A stretch of 22,097 bases of DNA from Nephromyces sp. MM_2019 (lineage: Eukaryota > Apicomplexa > Aconoidasida > Nephromycida). Location of the stretch: assembly GCA_015657535.1 (NCBI GenBank), contig JADHZB010002044.1:4113-26209 (forward strand), written 5' to 3'. The notes beneath the pieces are model-generated. The model did not search any database. It saw nothing but the letters and a program-made list of their open reading frames with translations, and was not told where the DNA came from. The position numbers were made by a program, and so were the translations under genes. Within the stretch, counting starts at the first letter, position 1. Every line of letters begins with the position of its first letter. This document shows, piece after piece, positions 1 to 11,723 of this stretch.

Positions 1-128
1 ACACACGCATACCGACTGTTACACACACGCATACCGACTGTTACACACACGCATACCGACTGTTACACACACGCATACCGACTGTTACACACACGCATAC
101 CTACTGTTACACACACGCATACCCACAC
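1..128. repeat. 22-bp minisatellite, about six copies
   Basis: A tandem array whose unit reads acacacacgcataccgactg plus tt. The first four copies are essentially identical. The last ones drift (ccgactg becomes cctactg, then cccaca) and fade into ordinary CA repeat. The array is cut by the left window edge, so its true length is unknown. It lies upstream of, or in an intron of, the plus-strand gene ending at 540. Confidence 0.9.
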
Positions 129-250
129 ACAGTGACTTACTAACACACAAGCAAACACGTATCCACGCTTACACACACACTCATACAAATACACATACTA
201 ACATTCATATACACACACATATATAAAAACAGATCAAATAATAAATATAG

Positions 251-540
251 GTCTGTTGAGTGTAATGGTGGCTATATGGAAAACGAGGCGGTTGAACTGC
301 TTCAGAAATTTTATGTAAGAGGCAATGAAAAAGGTACACACTCTTTACTCATTTTTACACAATATTTAGTCTACACATTTTATATATATAGTTTACACAC
401 ATCTTAAAATAAATTATTTTATTTTTCAGTATCAATTTCTAAGAGACATCGAAAAAAATGAAAATTTGGTATACACGCACACAAATGTACACATCACAGC
501 ATCTCCTATATATAGTGAAAATAAAGCTGAGCAATCATAA
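251..540 (+). CDS. 3' end of an unrecognised gene, two terminal exons
   Basis: Exon 251-314 follows an atatag acceptor in phase 2 and reads SVECNGGYMENEAVELLQKF-Y, ending at a consensus donor gtaaga in phase 0. Exon 430-540 follows a ttcag acceptor in phase 0, begins YQFLRDIEKNENL and runs to TAA at 538-540. An alternative splices out 469-499 (gtatac to cacag) and ends at 542. The segment is hydrophilic and probably helical, with no domain I can name. The CNGG string recalls papain-type cysteine proteases, but the following residues do not fit that family. The 5' part lies left of the window or in the CA-rich DNA before 250. Exon calls rest on splice sites and phase agreement only. Confidence 0.5.
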
Positions 541-3500
541 TTAATTTTTGTAATTTATAATACTCCCAAAAATAGGATTTTTAATTGCCTAAAATTTATA
601 TCAAGAAATTTTATATTTAACCACTACAAATTTTTAGACACACTCATGTTTATACATAAAGGTTTTTTGACTCACAAGTTTTTACTCACCAGTTCTACAC
701 ACAAAATTTTCACATATTTACACAGATAAGATGATATTTCTGAGTAAAAATGTTGTAAAAATGTTTGTAAGATGTGTAAAAATGTCTTAGAATATAAAAT
801 TTTGTTTAATCTTTGTATTTCTTCCTAGTCCTCATTTATAAATTTCCATGTCACATGAAGTTACCAATATTAAACTTGATACAAATTTACTGTACAAACA
901 CAAGTTATTTTTATTGTGTGTGTGCATTTATGTGTATGTATGAATTTATGTACATGTGTGTGTGATTATATGTATTCGAGCATGTATAGGTGTGTATGTT
1001 TATGTGAGTATAAATACATATATGTGTGAGTATATAAACATGTGTATAACATGCATATGTATATACAACTTGTATGCTTGTGTAAGCTATGTTGCTGTGT
1101 GTGTTACAAACCTATCATTTCGGAATTTGTATATCTGTGAGGGTGCTATCAAGATTTTCATGCCTATAAATTATAAATTTTATACAAATACGCAATTGAT
1201 TTCAAATTTAAACTTACATGTGTAGTCACATATATTTAAAAGTAAATCTACACCCATATTTGTAATTACTTGTTAAATTACCTATTTTACATAAAATAAT
1301 TTCTCCTGCATTATTTACGTTATGAAATTCAAGCTTATTTTCTTCGCAATTTGTAATAATAAAACTCTAATGTGTATGTATATGTATGTGTATTTGGGCA
1401 TATTTATGAATGTGTGCGAGTGTGTATATATGTTTGTAGTAGTTTTTGTGTGTGCTAAAGTGTAAGTGTACGGGTAGATATAAATGTATGTGTATATGTT
1501 TTAATACATATGTGTGAATAGATTTATATATATATGTATAAATGTGTAAAATTGTTTGAATGTGATGTTTGCAAAAATGAGTAAAAGTGTCTATGAATAG
1601 GAGTGTGTATATAAATGAGTGTGTGTAGATACCACAAAGCCTTTATCATTTGTAGTAGGGCCAAATTGTGTGTTGGATGTTAATTCTAAAAGTCCCATAG
1701 ATGAAGTTATATTATTGGTGTCCGTATGAATTCTTGCTGGTTTATATATAAATAATGCACAAAAAGATTGTGTATGTGTGTGTATGCATGTATATGTGTG
1801 CACATCCATGTTTGGGCTAATAAATATGTGTGTGTGTGTAGGTATATGCAAGTGTGTATAGGTATGTGCAATTGTTTGTATATGCGTGTATGTGTATGTG
1901 TGTGCAAGTGTGTGATTTATGTGTGTATTTATTGTCATTTTCTTACTAGATGTAATCCCAGGTTTGTAGTTATTTTTATCTTCTGTAATTTTCGATTTTA
2001 TCATTTCTTTGTTATATAATTGAAAGCCTGAATTTCCACTCATTAAACTTGCTGATTTGATTTATTTACATTAAAAATACATATATACACACACAGTTAT
2101 ATATATATACAAGCACACAAATTAACTCAAATATAGATGATTTATATATAAGACACAAACACATCTATCCACATATACACATAAACACTCAGTTCTACAC
2201 GTACAAAGATCTAAACACACGCAAAATAATAAATATACACAAACATATATATGTAAGTACATATTTATTTACAGATCTATACACACACACACAAATACAT
2301 ACAAAAATTTATCAAAAGATCAATCCACAAGTTTGTGAAATAGATACATATAGATACACCCATCCACTTCCCTCTCTGTCATTAACAAACATTTGTAATA
2401 AAAAAAATTGTGTATAAATTACTTTGGCCTTTGTTTGGTATAGCTAGTGTTTTTGAAATTTGTGTTCTTCTGTGTGTTTGTACTCTATCCATGTCTTCAT
2501 AATTATCCGAATCTTGCCATTTGTCAAGTTTTGAAATTCTATTTCTAATGTTTAAATCTTGGTGTGTAACTTTACTTTGTTTACCCTTGACAGTCAATTT
2601 ATCTAGAGTGAAGGGTATGAAAATGAGAGCGTTTGTGTGTACGCGTATAATTAAGTTTATAAATGTGTATGTATTTGTGTGTATATAAATGTTTGTTTCT
2701 GTGTGTTTGCATAAATTTGAGAGTCTTTACTTGCTCATGTACGTAGGCATACATAAATATGTGCATGTATATTTATTCAAGTGTGAAAATATGTATGTAA
2801 AAAGTAAACTCTTTAAAAATAGATATAATTGATCAGCTAATGTTTAAGTGTGTGAAAGCGAAACATCTACACATAGGGGGGTGGATTTAATTTTTTTACT
2901 TTTTGGTGGAGGTTTGCTATTCTTTCCTGGCCTACCAACAGGTCGTGCTGTAAATTATAAAATAAATATTACACACACAACTCGAAGATAGATGTTTATA
3001 CAAGTACCTTTAGCTACTGTAGTCTTTGGTGCGAATTTCTGTGTAAGATTATCTTTTAATTGCGTGGGTTCATATGATCCATTGCCTCCAAAATATGTAT
3101 TTCTTCGTATATCTAATCCAAATTTTATAGGGGGCTTACTCCGGGTTGAGAAATCATCTAATATATATATAAAATAGATAAATTTGTAAATATGCAAACA
3201 CACAACCACACACATACAAACGAACGCATGATTTAAATGTCACACATTTGTACAAGAATTGGATGATGAGGCAAATGTTATTAAATAGGTTCCACATTTA
3301 CAGGCACATGCCTCATATTAAATGTATTTTTTTTGAAAAATTAAACCAATTTATACAGCGTTTTCACACACGTATTTGCACACTTATTTATATATATAAA
3401 TAAAATATAAACCATGCGTTGTATAACCCATCCCAGTTTCCCAAACTCTACATACACGTATATAATCTTCCTCCTCACCCCGCCCTAATCATTCAAAAGA

Positions 3501-4730
3501 AAAGAGATGTGCATGTGCAATTTTTACAAAAAAGTGTATACCAGAAAAAGAGGTGTTTGCAGAACTTGATTGTCCACTATATGATAATTGGGGCAATACT
3601 ACATTGGCTCGTGTGTGTGTATTTATTTCATTTACAATTTTTTTGTTTATTTTTGATGTTTTTTTATTTTCAAAGGAAATTTGCGATTTTGTTAATTTCT
3701 CTGCCTGTTGTAGAATATTTACACGGTCAGAGAGGGACGTTGCCAAACTCTTAAAATTTTTTAATGTCCCTTCTGGTATATATATATAAATATATTTGTG
3801 TGTTCAGGTATGTGTGTGTGTATAGGTGTGTGTGTGTTTGTGTTTATGTGTGTGTGTTTATGTGTGTGTATGTTTATGTGTGTGTGTATAGGTGTGTGTG
3901 TGTTTGTGTTTATGTGTGTGTGTGTTTATGTGTGTGTGTATAGGTGTGTGTGTGTTTATGTGTGTGTGTATAGGTGGGTGTGTGTGTGTGTATAGGTGTG
4001 TGTGTGTTTGTGTATAGGTATGTGTGTGTTTGTGTATAGGTATGTGTGTGTTTGTGTTTATGTGTGTGTGTACAAATGTGTGTATATATGTATAGTTGTT
4101 TATGTCATATGTGCGAGAGTGTGTATATATGTTTGAATGTGTGTATATGTGCCTATAGTGTGATATGTGAGTAGGTGTGTGTGTGTAGGAAATGAAAAAT
4201 CTGGTAAATATATGTATATGTAAATGTATGTGTCTATCTGTAAGGGAGTGTGTGTGGGTATGTGGTTAGTATATGATGTTTGTGTGTATAAAATTATAAT
4301 TAGGTGTCTAAATGAAAATTTTAAAGGAGATGGTATGATTGTGCTTAAAAAAGTTAAAATTAAAGAGAACCCAGACAAAGTGTCTTTGTAGACTTAAAGC
4401 TTTTGTGTGTGTGTGCATATATGATATACGATTGTGTGTACATTTGGTGATTATGTATAAACTCGATTTGCTATTAGTTATAAGATGTTAAATATTATTT
4501 GTTTATATATCGAATGATAATGTCAGTGTGTATATAAGGATCTTTAGTATGGGAATAGAATGTGTTTGGTATATATGTGTGTGTTTTTAATGTTGTTAAT
4601 GTAAATTCAGTGTATGCTTGCGGATTTGCTATCTGTGTGTGGATCTTCTGTATGTGTATGTGGTCATGCAAACATATTAGGTATTAATAATGTTTATCTT
4701 ACCATTCCCACCAAACATCTGTCTGGACAT
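541..4730 (-). CDS. AT-hook protein with possible CENP-C/Mif2-like cupin, 11 exons
   Basis: Exons (descending): 4730-4703, 3772-3542, 3157-3008, 2947-2873, 2602-2423, 2051-1947, 1736-1633, 1366-1282, 1163-1108, 824-690, 588-541. All phases agree, giving 398 aa with no internal stop. The start is an ATG followed by MSRQMFGGN and a gtaaga donor; intron 1 is 930 bp. Residues about 10-60 look coiled-coil (QQAEKLTKSQISFENKK). Residues 138-145, RPVGRPGK, form an AT-hook core followed by a Lys-rich NLS-like stretch. Residues 257-335 are beta-rich (GLLELTSNTQF, SFIITN, KILIAPSQIYKFRN) and resemble in pattern the Mif2/CENP-C cupin, where a VPxGNxYxIxN strand sits at the equivalent place. A helical tail, 339-398, follows. 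The CENP-C signature with its Tyr-Trp is not seen. The exon structure is well supported; the family is a hypothesis. The weakest splice site is the donor after exon 4 (t|gtgtag). Confidence 0.7.
3797..4090. repeat. (TG)n-rich compound microsatellite in intron 1
   Basis: Nearly continuous TG on the plus strand, interrupted by recurring blocks such as tataggtgtgtgtgtgtttg and gtttatgtgtgtgt, which form a loose higher-order repeat. It sits in the first intron of the minus-strand AT-hook gene, so that transcript reads it as CA. Alternating purine-pyrimidine DNA of this length can adopt the Z form under supercoiling (established for TG/CA tracts). The open frame across it is translated repeat. Confidence 0.85.
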
Positions 4731-5666
4731 CCTCAATGTTTATGTGCGTGTTTTCCCCCAAATTTGTTTTGGATAATTTAAAAGGGTGTTATATTATAAA
4801 TTTGTTTGTTACTTATATAATCACACTCAAGATAAATTTATAAATTTATTTGAGATGTCTTGTATATATAAGTTAAATGATATAAATGTGTGTATGCGTT
4901 GAAGTTAGGGAGAGTGAGTGTTGAGGTTGTATGTGTATGTTAGGGGTTGTGTGCGTGTGTCTGTGTTGAGGTCGAGCAAGTCTTAGATTTGAGGTTATAT
5001 GTTCAAAGATAAGGTAGTGTAGATATCCCGTGTGTGTGAGCAATGCATACACACTTCAAATTTTTGATGTAACATTTTATTTGGCTTCTAATAATAGTTC
5101 CTATTTCAATTTAATTTAATTTAATTATACATGTGCGAGTGTGTAAATATTCTATCTAAATATGTTCAAACTCTTTTTAATTATGAATGCTTGATGCACA
5201 TCTATCATAATAATGTTTCACCCTTTTGTTAATGCACGTTTAATATATCCATATATATATATGTCGTATTGACTTTGATATAATTTTAGGCAAATATGCC
5301 TATGTTTTTTATATTTATATATATATATAGTTTATTGATACTGATGAACATTCCCGAAGATTAATATATAAATATATATAATTATAGTTGTATATAAATG
5401 TAATTGAGGATATGTGTGATGCCCAAATTGTAAATATGTACTGAGTGTTTTTCAAAAGCATGTATTTGTGTGTATTTATTATTTTTATTTTAACTTTATA
5501 GTTTACTTTAAATAACACAAACGGCAACAATTTGGATAGATTTTATACACTTTTAAATATATGTTTGTGCTTAATTAAACAAATTTTGTAATATAACTTA
5601 TAGTAAAGAATAAGATTAAAATTTGTAGAATTTGATTGTTTGAATATAAAAATAAGTTAAATAAAT
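4731..5666. other. Intergenic region between two minus-strand genes
   Basis: On the minus strand, 5060-4870 is C/A-rich and G-poor (for example caacctcaacactcactctc), like the tracts before the plus-strand genes, and probably includes the promoter of the AT-hook gene. From 5060 to 5666 the sequence is plain AT-rich DNA with TA runs near 5250 and 5320. I see no exon with usable splice sites there. Confidence 0.55.
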
Positions 5667-7168
5667 TTATTGATTTTTATTTATAAATTTAATTTTTCCC
5701 ATTTTGGCCTGCCTTTCCAACTTTTTCATTTTTTTTTGATATCGTGGGTCTTCTGTTTTGTCCTAAACATCATTTCATTACACAAACACACACACACATT
5801 CATACACACATGCGCATTAAAACATACCCATATATAACTTTACACACACAAGTGTATATATAAGTGCGAATATATAGCAACACATATACACTCCAGGCAA
5901 TGCACGCTATACATTACACACACATACACACATACGTTCCATACACACAAACACATTCCACACACACACACACCTTCCACGCACAAACACACATTCCACA
6001 CACAAAGGCACATACTCTCCACACACAAGCACACACCCCCTCCATGCACCAAAACACACACACTCCACACATCAACGCACACATACACACCTCTTCAGGT
6101 GTAAACACCCAGTCTAAAAACCATGAAATTAATTTGTAAATTATATAGCCCGGAATACTCAAAACGAACAACCAAGCCCAGTCCGTAAATGAACTAAAAA
6201 AATGGGCAATCCCTACAATAATAAATATATCATTGAAGTACCTAAACCATATACAAATATACAAATTCACATATAATCAAATAAATATACATAATAGATG
6301 TATGATATGATTGCACATGGAAAATGAATGTATACCAATATATAGATTTATGATTATATATGTACACATGAAAAATGGATACACATATATAGATTTATGA
6401 TTATATATGTGCACACACACATAGGCTTCTGGATAATTTTACACATAAACATAGATCTATAATATTTATAAAAGTGGAGGATTATATACACACACAAATA
6501 GGATTATGATTGTATTTTCATAAACACATACAATCAAATAGAAATCCACAAACTATGATATACACACGCAAATATTTATACAATTTTCAAAAATTATGTT
6601 CATATATGCATATCTATTTATTTTTAATTATATACACACACATACACATATCTTTTACTGTGTACACACGCCCGCCCATACTTTTTTCTTTATTTACACA
6701 CACACACACACACATACTTACGTAAAAGGTACACCTTGTAGTATATTTGATCTAATTGTGGAAAAAGTAAAATAATAACAAATGTAAACAAAAATAGTTG
6801 CTAAAATGTGTAAAGTTCCAAAACTATTATATTTGATATAAAATCGTATGGGTAAATTTGTAGCCTATAAATTACACACATACATATATTTATATATATT
6901 GCCTTAGAATAGTAAGTTCGAGAGTTTGTGCCTCAAAATATGTGAATTGTTCTATTAATGTTAGAGTGTGATTTGTGCGTGTAGGTGTATTCTATATGTA
7001 TGTATAGGAGGATATGGCACGTGGGAGTTTGTAGAGGGATATGATATATGTATGCACATACATTGATGTTTAGAAGTGTCAATAAATATATATATATATA
7101 TATTTATATATATCCATGGGTGTGTGTGTGTGTTTGTGTGTGTGTTTATGTGTGTGTGTATGTGTTTA

Positions 7169-7210
<42 letters not shown>

Positions 7211-7414
7211 AATGTGTGTGTGTGTGTATTTGTGTTTGTGTGTGTATGTTTATATGTGTGTGTGTGTTTAAGTGTGTGTGTGTGTGTGTGTGTATGTGTG
7301 TGTGTGTGTGTGTGATGTTTAAATTATTACCGAATTTACTAAAATTGCCAACATATAATAATAGGTATATTTAGAGGCCTCTTTGACCCTTTTCTTTTCC
7401 GAGTGGCCTGCCAT
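5667..7414 (-). CDS. TMEM208: TMEM208/SND2-like ER membrane protein, complete, 4 exons
   Basis: Exons 7414-7340, 6864-6722, 6241-6091 and 5762-5667 join in phases 0, 2 and 0 to give 154 aa, against about 173 aa in human TMEM208. The protein starts MAGHSEKKRVKEASKYTYYY. Hydrophobic segments follow around residues 15-30, 43-60 (HILATIFVYICYYFTFS), 75-95 (NDIFIIVGIAHFFSSF) and 96-118 (WAWLFVLSIPGYIIYKLISW). The luminal/cytosolic turn is WFLDWVFTPEE, and the tail is very basic (YQKKMKKLERQAKMGKIK). The order of helices, the W-W-P-Y pattern in the last pair and the charged K/R tail match TMEM208. That family, with yeast Snd2, acts in SRP-independent targeting of proteins to the ER membrane. Donors include gtaagt and gtaaat. 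The assignment is from memory of the family, not a search. The first exon's placement is the least certain part. Confidence 0.78.
6338..6420. repeat. Imperfect direct repeat in TMEM208-like intron 2
   Basis: The block atatatagatttatgattat followed by atatgt and a short CACA run occurs twice, about 48 bp apart, at roughly 6338-6370 and 6386-6418. It lies in the CA-rich second intron of the minus-strand gene. Confidence 0.7.
7109..7316. repeat. (TG)n microsatellite in TMEM208-like intron 1
   Basis: About 200 bp of nearly pure TG on the plus strand, with tttatg, tttgaa and tatttg interruptions. It is read as CA in the transcript of the minus-strand gene. It ends about 25 bp from the splice donor of exon 1, so the repeat almost touches the exon. 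Both overlapping long open frames here are translated repeat. Confidence 0.9.
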
Positions 7415-7478
7415 GTTGTATATAAAATTAGAAATAAATGGTATAATTTAAAATTTAAATAAATTATGTGTAAACACT

Positions 7479-7511
<33 letters not shown>

Positions 7512-8225
7512 GTATTGTATATTGTATAATATGTGTAAACTAAATGGGAACAAGTTTAATTATATATACACAAACCTAATAATATGCATATTTACACACA
7601 TAAATCTTATCACATGTCTACCACGTACACTACAAATATTTGAACACACGCATCTAATAACTACACATGAACACACACCTGACAAACACTCGAGCACATA
7701 CTCATGTAGTTACACCCACACCCACACATTTAACACACTAGCACGCACACATTTTACACACAAGCCCTCACACACACCTAAGAAGCACACACGCACAAAT
7801 GTCATTTATACACAAACACATATGACACACAAACAAGCTCATCTAGATCAAAGATTCAAGCAATCAACGCTACTTCTAATGTACACACACCCAACGACAT
7901 AACTCTACACACTAATGCCTACTATTTACACATACACACATATGTACTAAAATTCTTAATCAGATTTGTTGTCACATCTTTAATCATCTATATACACACG
8001 AATCCATATTGTTTGGCTTTCTATAATTTACACACAGACACACACACACACATACTTGACCAGTCTTTTTACATGCACATCCCTACACCTGAATTAAATT
8101 ACATACCTCTAATATAAATAAAATATTTACATTTTATACGCACACCTTTTTATTGAACATATACACACACACCTTTGTTATATAAACATATTTATTTCAC
8201 ATACATTTAATTACAATAACGTTAC

Positions 8226-8256
<31 letters not shown>

Positions 8257-8588
8257 ACTTAAACACTAAATATTGTAACTCACCACATTTCCATAACGCT
8301 CGTTTGACACACATCATTTACATCTACATACACCTATATTCTAAATTTACACTTACCTAGGAATTCAAATATACACCAATCGATTCTTAATTCGTATACA
8401 CTCGCAGCATTCTTAATACACAAACGACATACACATAATATTCTTACACTCATAACACACACACACACACATTACTCTTAACACGCACAAACATATATAT
8501 ATCCCACTCGTAACACCCACTACAAGCAACACTTTCTCTCCCCACCCACCAACGACCCAAATAACATCTCTCCCATTTGTCTCCAAAC
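7415..8588. other. Divergent intergenic region with CA and TA repeats
   Basis: This 1.17-kb stretch separates the start of the minus-strand TMEM208-like gene from the start of the plus-strand EF-hand gene, so it must hold both promoters. It contains (TA)n runs near 7484-7511 and 8227-8252, with scattered CA repeat between. An open frame at 7510-7902 translates almost wholly to T-H-rich repeat. I do not consider it a gene. Confidence 0.6.
8380..8588 (+). promoter_or_regulatory. C/A-rich, G-poor tract before the EF-hand gene
   Basis: Over the last 200 bp before ATG 8589 the plus strand becomes markedly C-rich and almost G-free (for example ctctccccacccaccaacga). The same change precedes the starts at 13002 and 19242. 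I infer a promoter or 5'-leader signature. No TATA box or initiator can be fixed by eye. Confidence 0.4.
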
Positions 8589-10684
8589 ATGATCTTCAAA
8601 GTCCTCTCATACTCACCTTCTTACACACTATGGAGGACTCGTCTATACCCATTTACCTCCATTAGAAACACCTATCACACACACACACACGCACCGACCT
8701 CCTTGAACATCCCACTATGCCCCTTTACTATCATTCCCTCCCCAAATACCTCCAATTGGAGGTCTCCCTCCCCTTTCGTTACCTCCAAACACTACCCATT
8801 TGCCTCCTTCTCAAAAAAAAAAGTCTGGAATAACAAAACGAAGGCAAATGAAAACGATCAAACTCCCAATACTCCCTTTGAGGACTACTGGGCCATGATG
8901 GTTGAAAATACCTATGATGATGCTACCGTTACACAATGGAAAGAACAATACACGAACCTTACTATTTATAATAACACAGGTGTGTGTGTGTGAGGAGTGG
9001 GGCTGGAGGAGGGGCGAAAGTGTGTGTGTTTATCTGGGTGGAAGAGGGGTGCGTTGGTTGTGGGGGGGGCACATATGTTTTAAACATATTTGTTGGAAAT
9101 AGGTATATACAACTTGGTTCAATAAAACACGTTTGTCTTTAATATATGTGCAGTGTTTATACAGTGCTATGTTGAATTAGTTGTCCAATAATTATTGTGG
9201 ATGTGTATGTTTGTGTCTGGGATGGTATCTAATTGGGGGTAGGATTAATAAAAAGATAAATAGAGGGGATGAGGCCAACAGATAGTGTGGACAATTGATG
9301 TGTGGGAGAATTAGGGAGGTGTGTAGAAAGAAATTTAAACTGGGATATAATAGCCCATATATACATTTATACACATTTTAAATTACTTGAATTGAATATC
9401 AATAATCTACATGCACTCACTTTCGATTATTTGAACTACTGTAAACTTACACATACACACATTTTAAACTAATTGAATTGAATAAAATCTACATACACAC
9501 ATGTTAAATTATTTAGATTTAATTATTTGGAAAAAGGCATTTGATTATTTCGATAGAGACCACGATGGTTATATTTCGCAGGCCGATTTACAGAAAACAC
9601 CTAATTTTTCACTCGAAAAATCAAAACTCTTAAAAAGTAATTTATACACACTCACACTTGATTTATTTACACTATATATATACATATATATATATATGTA
9701 TGTGTAATTTATGTACATATTGTGTATGTGTGTGTGTTTATGTATGCTTTGTGTATATGTATACGTGTGTGTGAAATTGTGTTGTGCGTGTGTTTGCTGC
9801 GTGTGCTGTGTTTGTTCTATGTATGTGTTTGTGCGTTTTTATGTAAGCTGTGTATGTGTATAAATGTATGCTTATATATACATATATGTTTATGTGTCTA
9901 GAATACGATAAAGACCAAAACAATTTGATAGACCTTGGTGAATTTGTTGAAGCGATGTTTTATGTTGACAAGAAATCTCTCAGAGATAATTTTGAGGGGT
10001 TTGACTCAGTTGATATACAACTTGAATTTGAACAAAATGCAGGTTTGTGTCATCTAATTTTAATCAATTTCTACCCCTTATAAGCTGCAGCCACATTTAT
10101 ATACATTATTCTATAATTAATTGAAAAATTTTAGAGTTACAAACCTATCTACGAGTTATGGATACATTCACAGTCATATACACATACACACACCCTCACT
10201 ACACACATGTTTCCCCACTAAATTCTAAAGACATACACACCCTCATTACATACACCTTCCCTCCCTATCAACACCCTAAACTCCTACTCCTTCCCCCCTA
10301 CTTTATACATACACCTACACCTCTAGAAACATAAATATTTACACACACATACCTCAGTAACCAATCCTGCTACTGGTAAAAAAACAATGACTATTGAAAC
10401 TGTTAAGAAAATGATGAAGGCCCACTCTTTTACGTGTATTACTGAACATGATGCACACACACTTTACAAAGAAATGGATACGAACCAAAATGGAGAAGTT
10501 GATTTTGATGACTTCAAGAAAGTAAGTATGCTCTCACATACACAACAGACACACAAATAATATACACAGAATACGTCCATATCTGATATACCCACGCATA
10601 ATATATTTATATACGCAATACACATGCACTATATATCTTTGAATTCTAAATGTTGTTTTTTTCCAGTGGCTCACCCTAGCATAA
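8589..10684 (+). CDS. EF-hand calcium-binding protein with long N-terminal extension, 5 exons
   Basis: Exons 8589-8979, 9517-9636, 9902-10042, 10358-10521 and 10667-10684 join in phases 1, 1, 1 and 0 to give 277 aa ending WLTLA. Three canonical EF-hand loops are seen: residues 143-154 (DRDHDGYISQAD), 173-184 (DKDQNNLIDLGE) and 258-269 (DTNQNGEVDFDD), each with acidic or Asn ligands at 1, 3, 5, 9 and 12. A W-K-K-x-F helix before loop 1 and an F-K-K-W helix after loop 3 complete the hands. Spacing recalls sarcoplasmic calcium-binding/calexcitin-type proteins, where one of four hands is often lost; a degenerate hand may lie near residues 100-125. The first 85 residues are Arg/Lys/Ser/Thr-rich with few acids, possibly an organelle-targeting presequence. 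The last coding exon is only 18 nt. Confidence 0.85.
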
Positions 10685-11655
10685 GAATATCCAATTTGCA
10701 AGCATACTTACACATACAAACAGACACATCACACACGCACTCACACACAAAGCATACATACACAAGACACCTACACAAACATACATAAAACATATATATA
10801 CAACGACCGCCTTTATAAATTTTTATAATTATTTTTTGTTTAATTTCCAAATCGAAAAACCTTAACCAAAATTTGTTATTTTTGACATTTTTTGTGGTTT
10901 TTTTTGTTTATAATTCGTTTGTATTATTAAAAATAATTTACACACACTCATAAATCACATATATATTTATACACACAATTACATATGGCTAACATACATT
11001 ATGTTCACACACGCAATAGGGAAATTGTAATTCATAGTTATACAGATAATACTTTCGACATTATTTTTTCTAAAAAAAAATTAATTTTTAATTGATATTA
11101 CTCTAATTGAATAGAAATTATTACATATACATATATATATACTACTTATAGACGCAGTCATGTACTTGCAAACTTATTTACACACACACATACAAATACA
11201 CAAATATATATACACACATATATACAAACAATCACATAGTCATGTATCATCACATGTACATCCATACGCAATCAATTAATTCAAAAAGTGATATAAGTTA
11301 CTTGAGTAGTTTTTCAATTTTTCTAAATATACACAATTCCTGTGTCAGTAATTCAATTCAGATAAGAATGTTTATAAAATATGTACACAAAGCTTAAGTA
11401 ATTCGAATAAATATCTAGAAGTCTGTTGAAGGGTCATTTTCTTGTGTAAGGGTTAAAACATAGTCAAGAGCAAAAAAAATACATAGATGAATATATATAT
11501 ATATGTGTATGTGTGTGCGCGCGAGTGTGTGCGTGAGTGTGTGCGTGCGCGTGCGCTTGTTTGTGTAGGTGCGCTTGTGTGTGTGCATGGGCTTGTGTGT
11601 GAGCGAGTGTTTGTATATATGATAAATGTGTGTAATTTCCACACACATCATCTAG
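10685..11655. other. Intergenic AT-rich and CA/TG repeat DNA
   Basis: After the EF-hand stop codon the sequence is AT-rich with CA clusters (10700-10790, 11170-11240) and then a GC-richer TG block with cgcgc interruptions at 11503-11610. Short plausible coding words occur on both strands at 11420-11480 but without a matching acceptor and donor. I see no dependable gene here. Confidence 0.5.
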
Positions 11656-11723
11656 AAAACGGTGTATACCTACTGGCTAAACAACAAAGTGGAACTGTAT
11701 CTAAGAGGGAAAACAATGAATAA
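11656..11723 (+). CDS. Possible orphan terminal exon
   Basis: After a tctag acceptor in phase 1 the frame reads NGVYLLAKQQSGTVSKRENN-E and stops at TAA 11721-11723. The composition looks coding and differs from the repeat-derived frames. A small upstream candidate at 11421-11447 (KSVEGSFSC, donor gtaagg) does not match its phase. It could be a real 3' exon, a relic, or chance. Confidence 0.25.

Noticed and set aside
251..314. CNGGYM as a papain-family cysteine protease motif
   Set aside because: After CNGG the residues ENEAVELLQKF do not follow the papain pattern, and no Cys, His or Asn active-site region is visible.
1591..2043. Single 150-codon minus-strand ORF
   Set aside because: Its two ends are two separate exons of the AT-hook gene (2051-1947 and 1736-1633); the T/H-rich middle is an intron with consensus gtaaga and ccag ends.
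3798..3995. Open frames made of Cys/Val or Thr/His runs here, at 5864-6139, 7048-7374, 13828-14291, 20035-20300 and 20882-21184
   Set aside because: They are six-frame translations of TG/CA microsatellite with no non-repeat coding content.
4304..4391. Plus-strand frame CLNENFKGDGMIVLKKVKIK ending KENPDKVSL and a stop, after an aattag acceptor
   Set aside because: It lies inside intron 1 of the well-phased minus-strand gene and no upstream plus-strand exon in the required phase exists. It is kept only as a remote possibility.
4611..4781. Cys-rich plus-strand frame of 56 codons after an attcag acceptor
   Set aside because: The complementary strand holds the start exon (MSRQMFGGN, gtaaga donor) of the AT-hook gene, whose phase matches the next exon. 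The plus frame has no partner exons.
11415..11480. Minus-strand frame FFALDYVLTLTQENDPSTDF with stop
   Set aside because: It looks coding, but there is no AG acceptor or ATG before it other than CA repeat.
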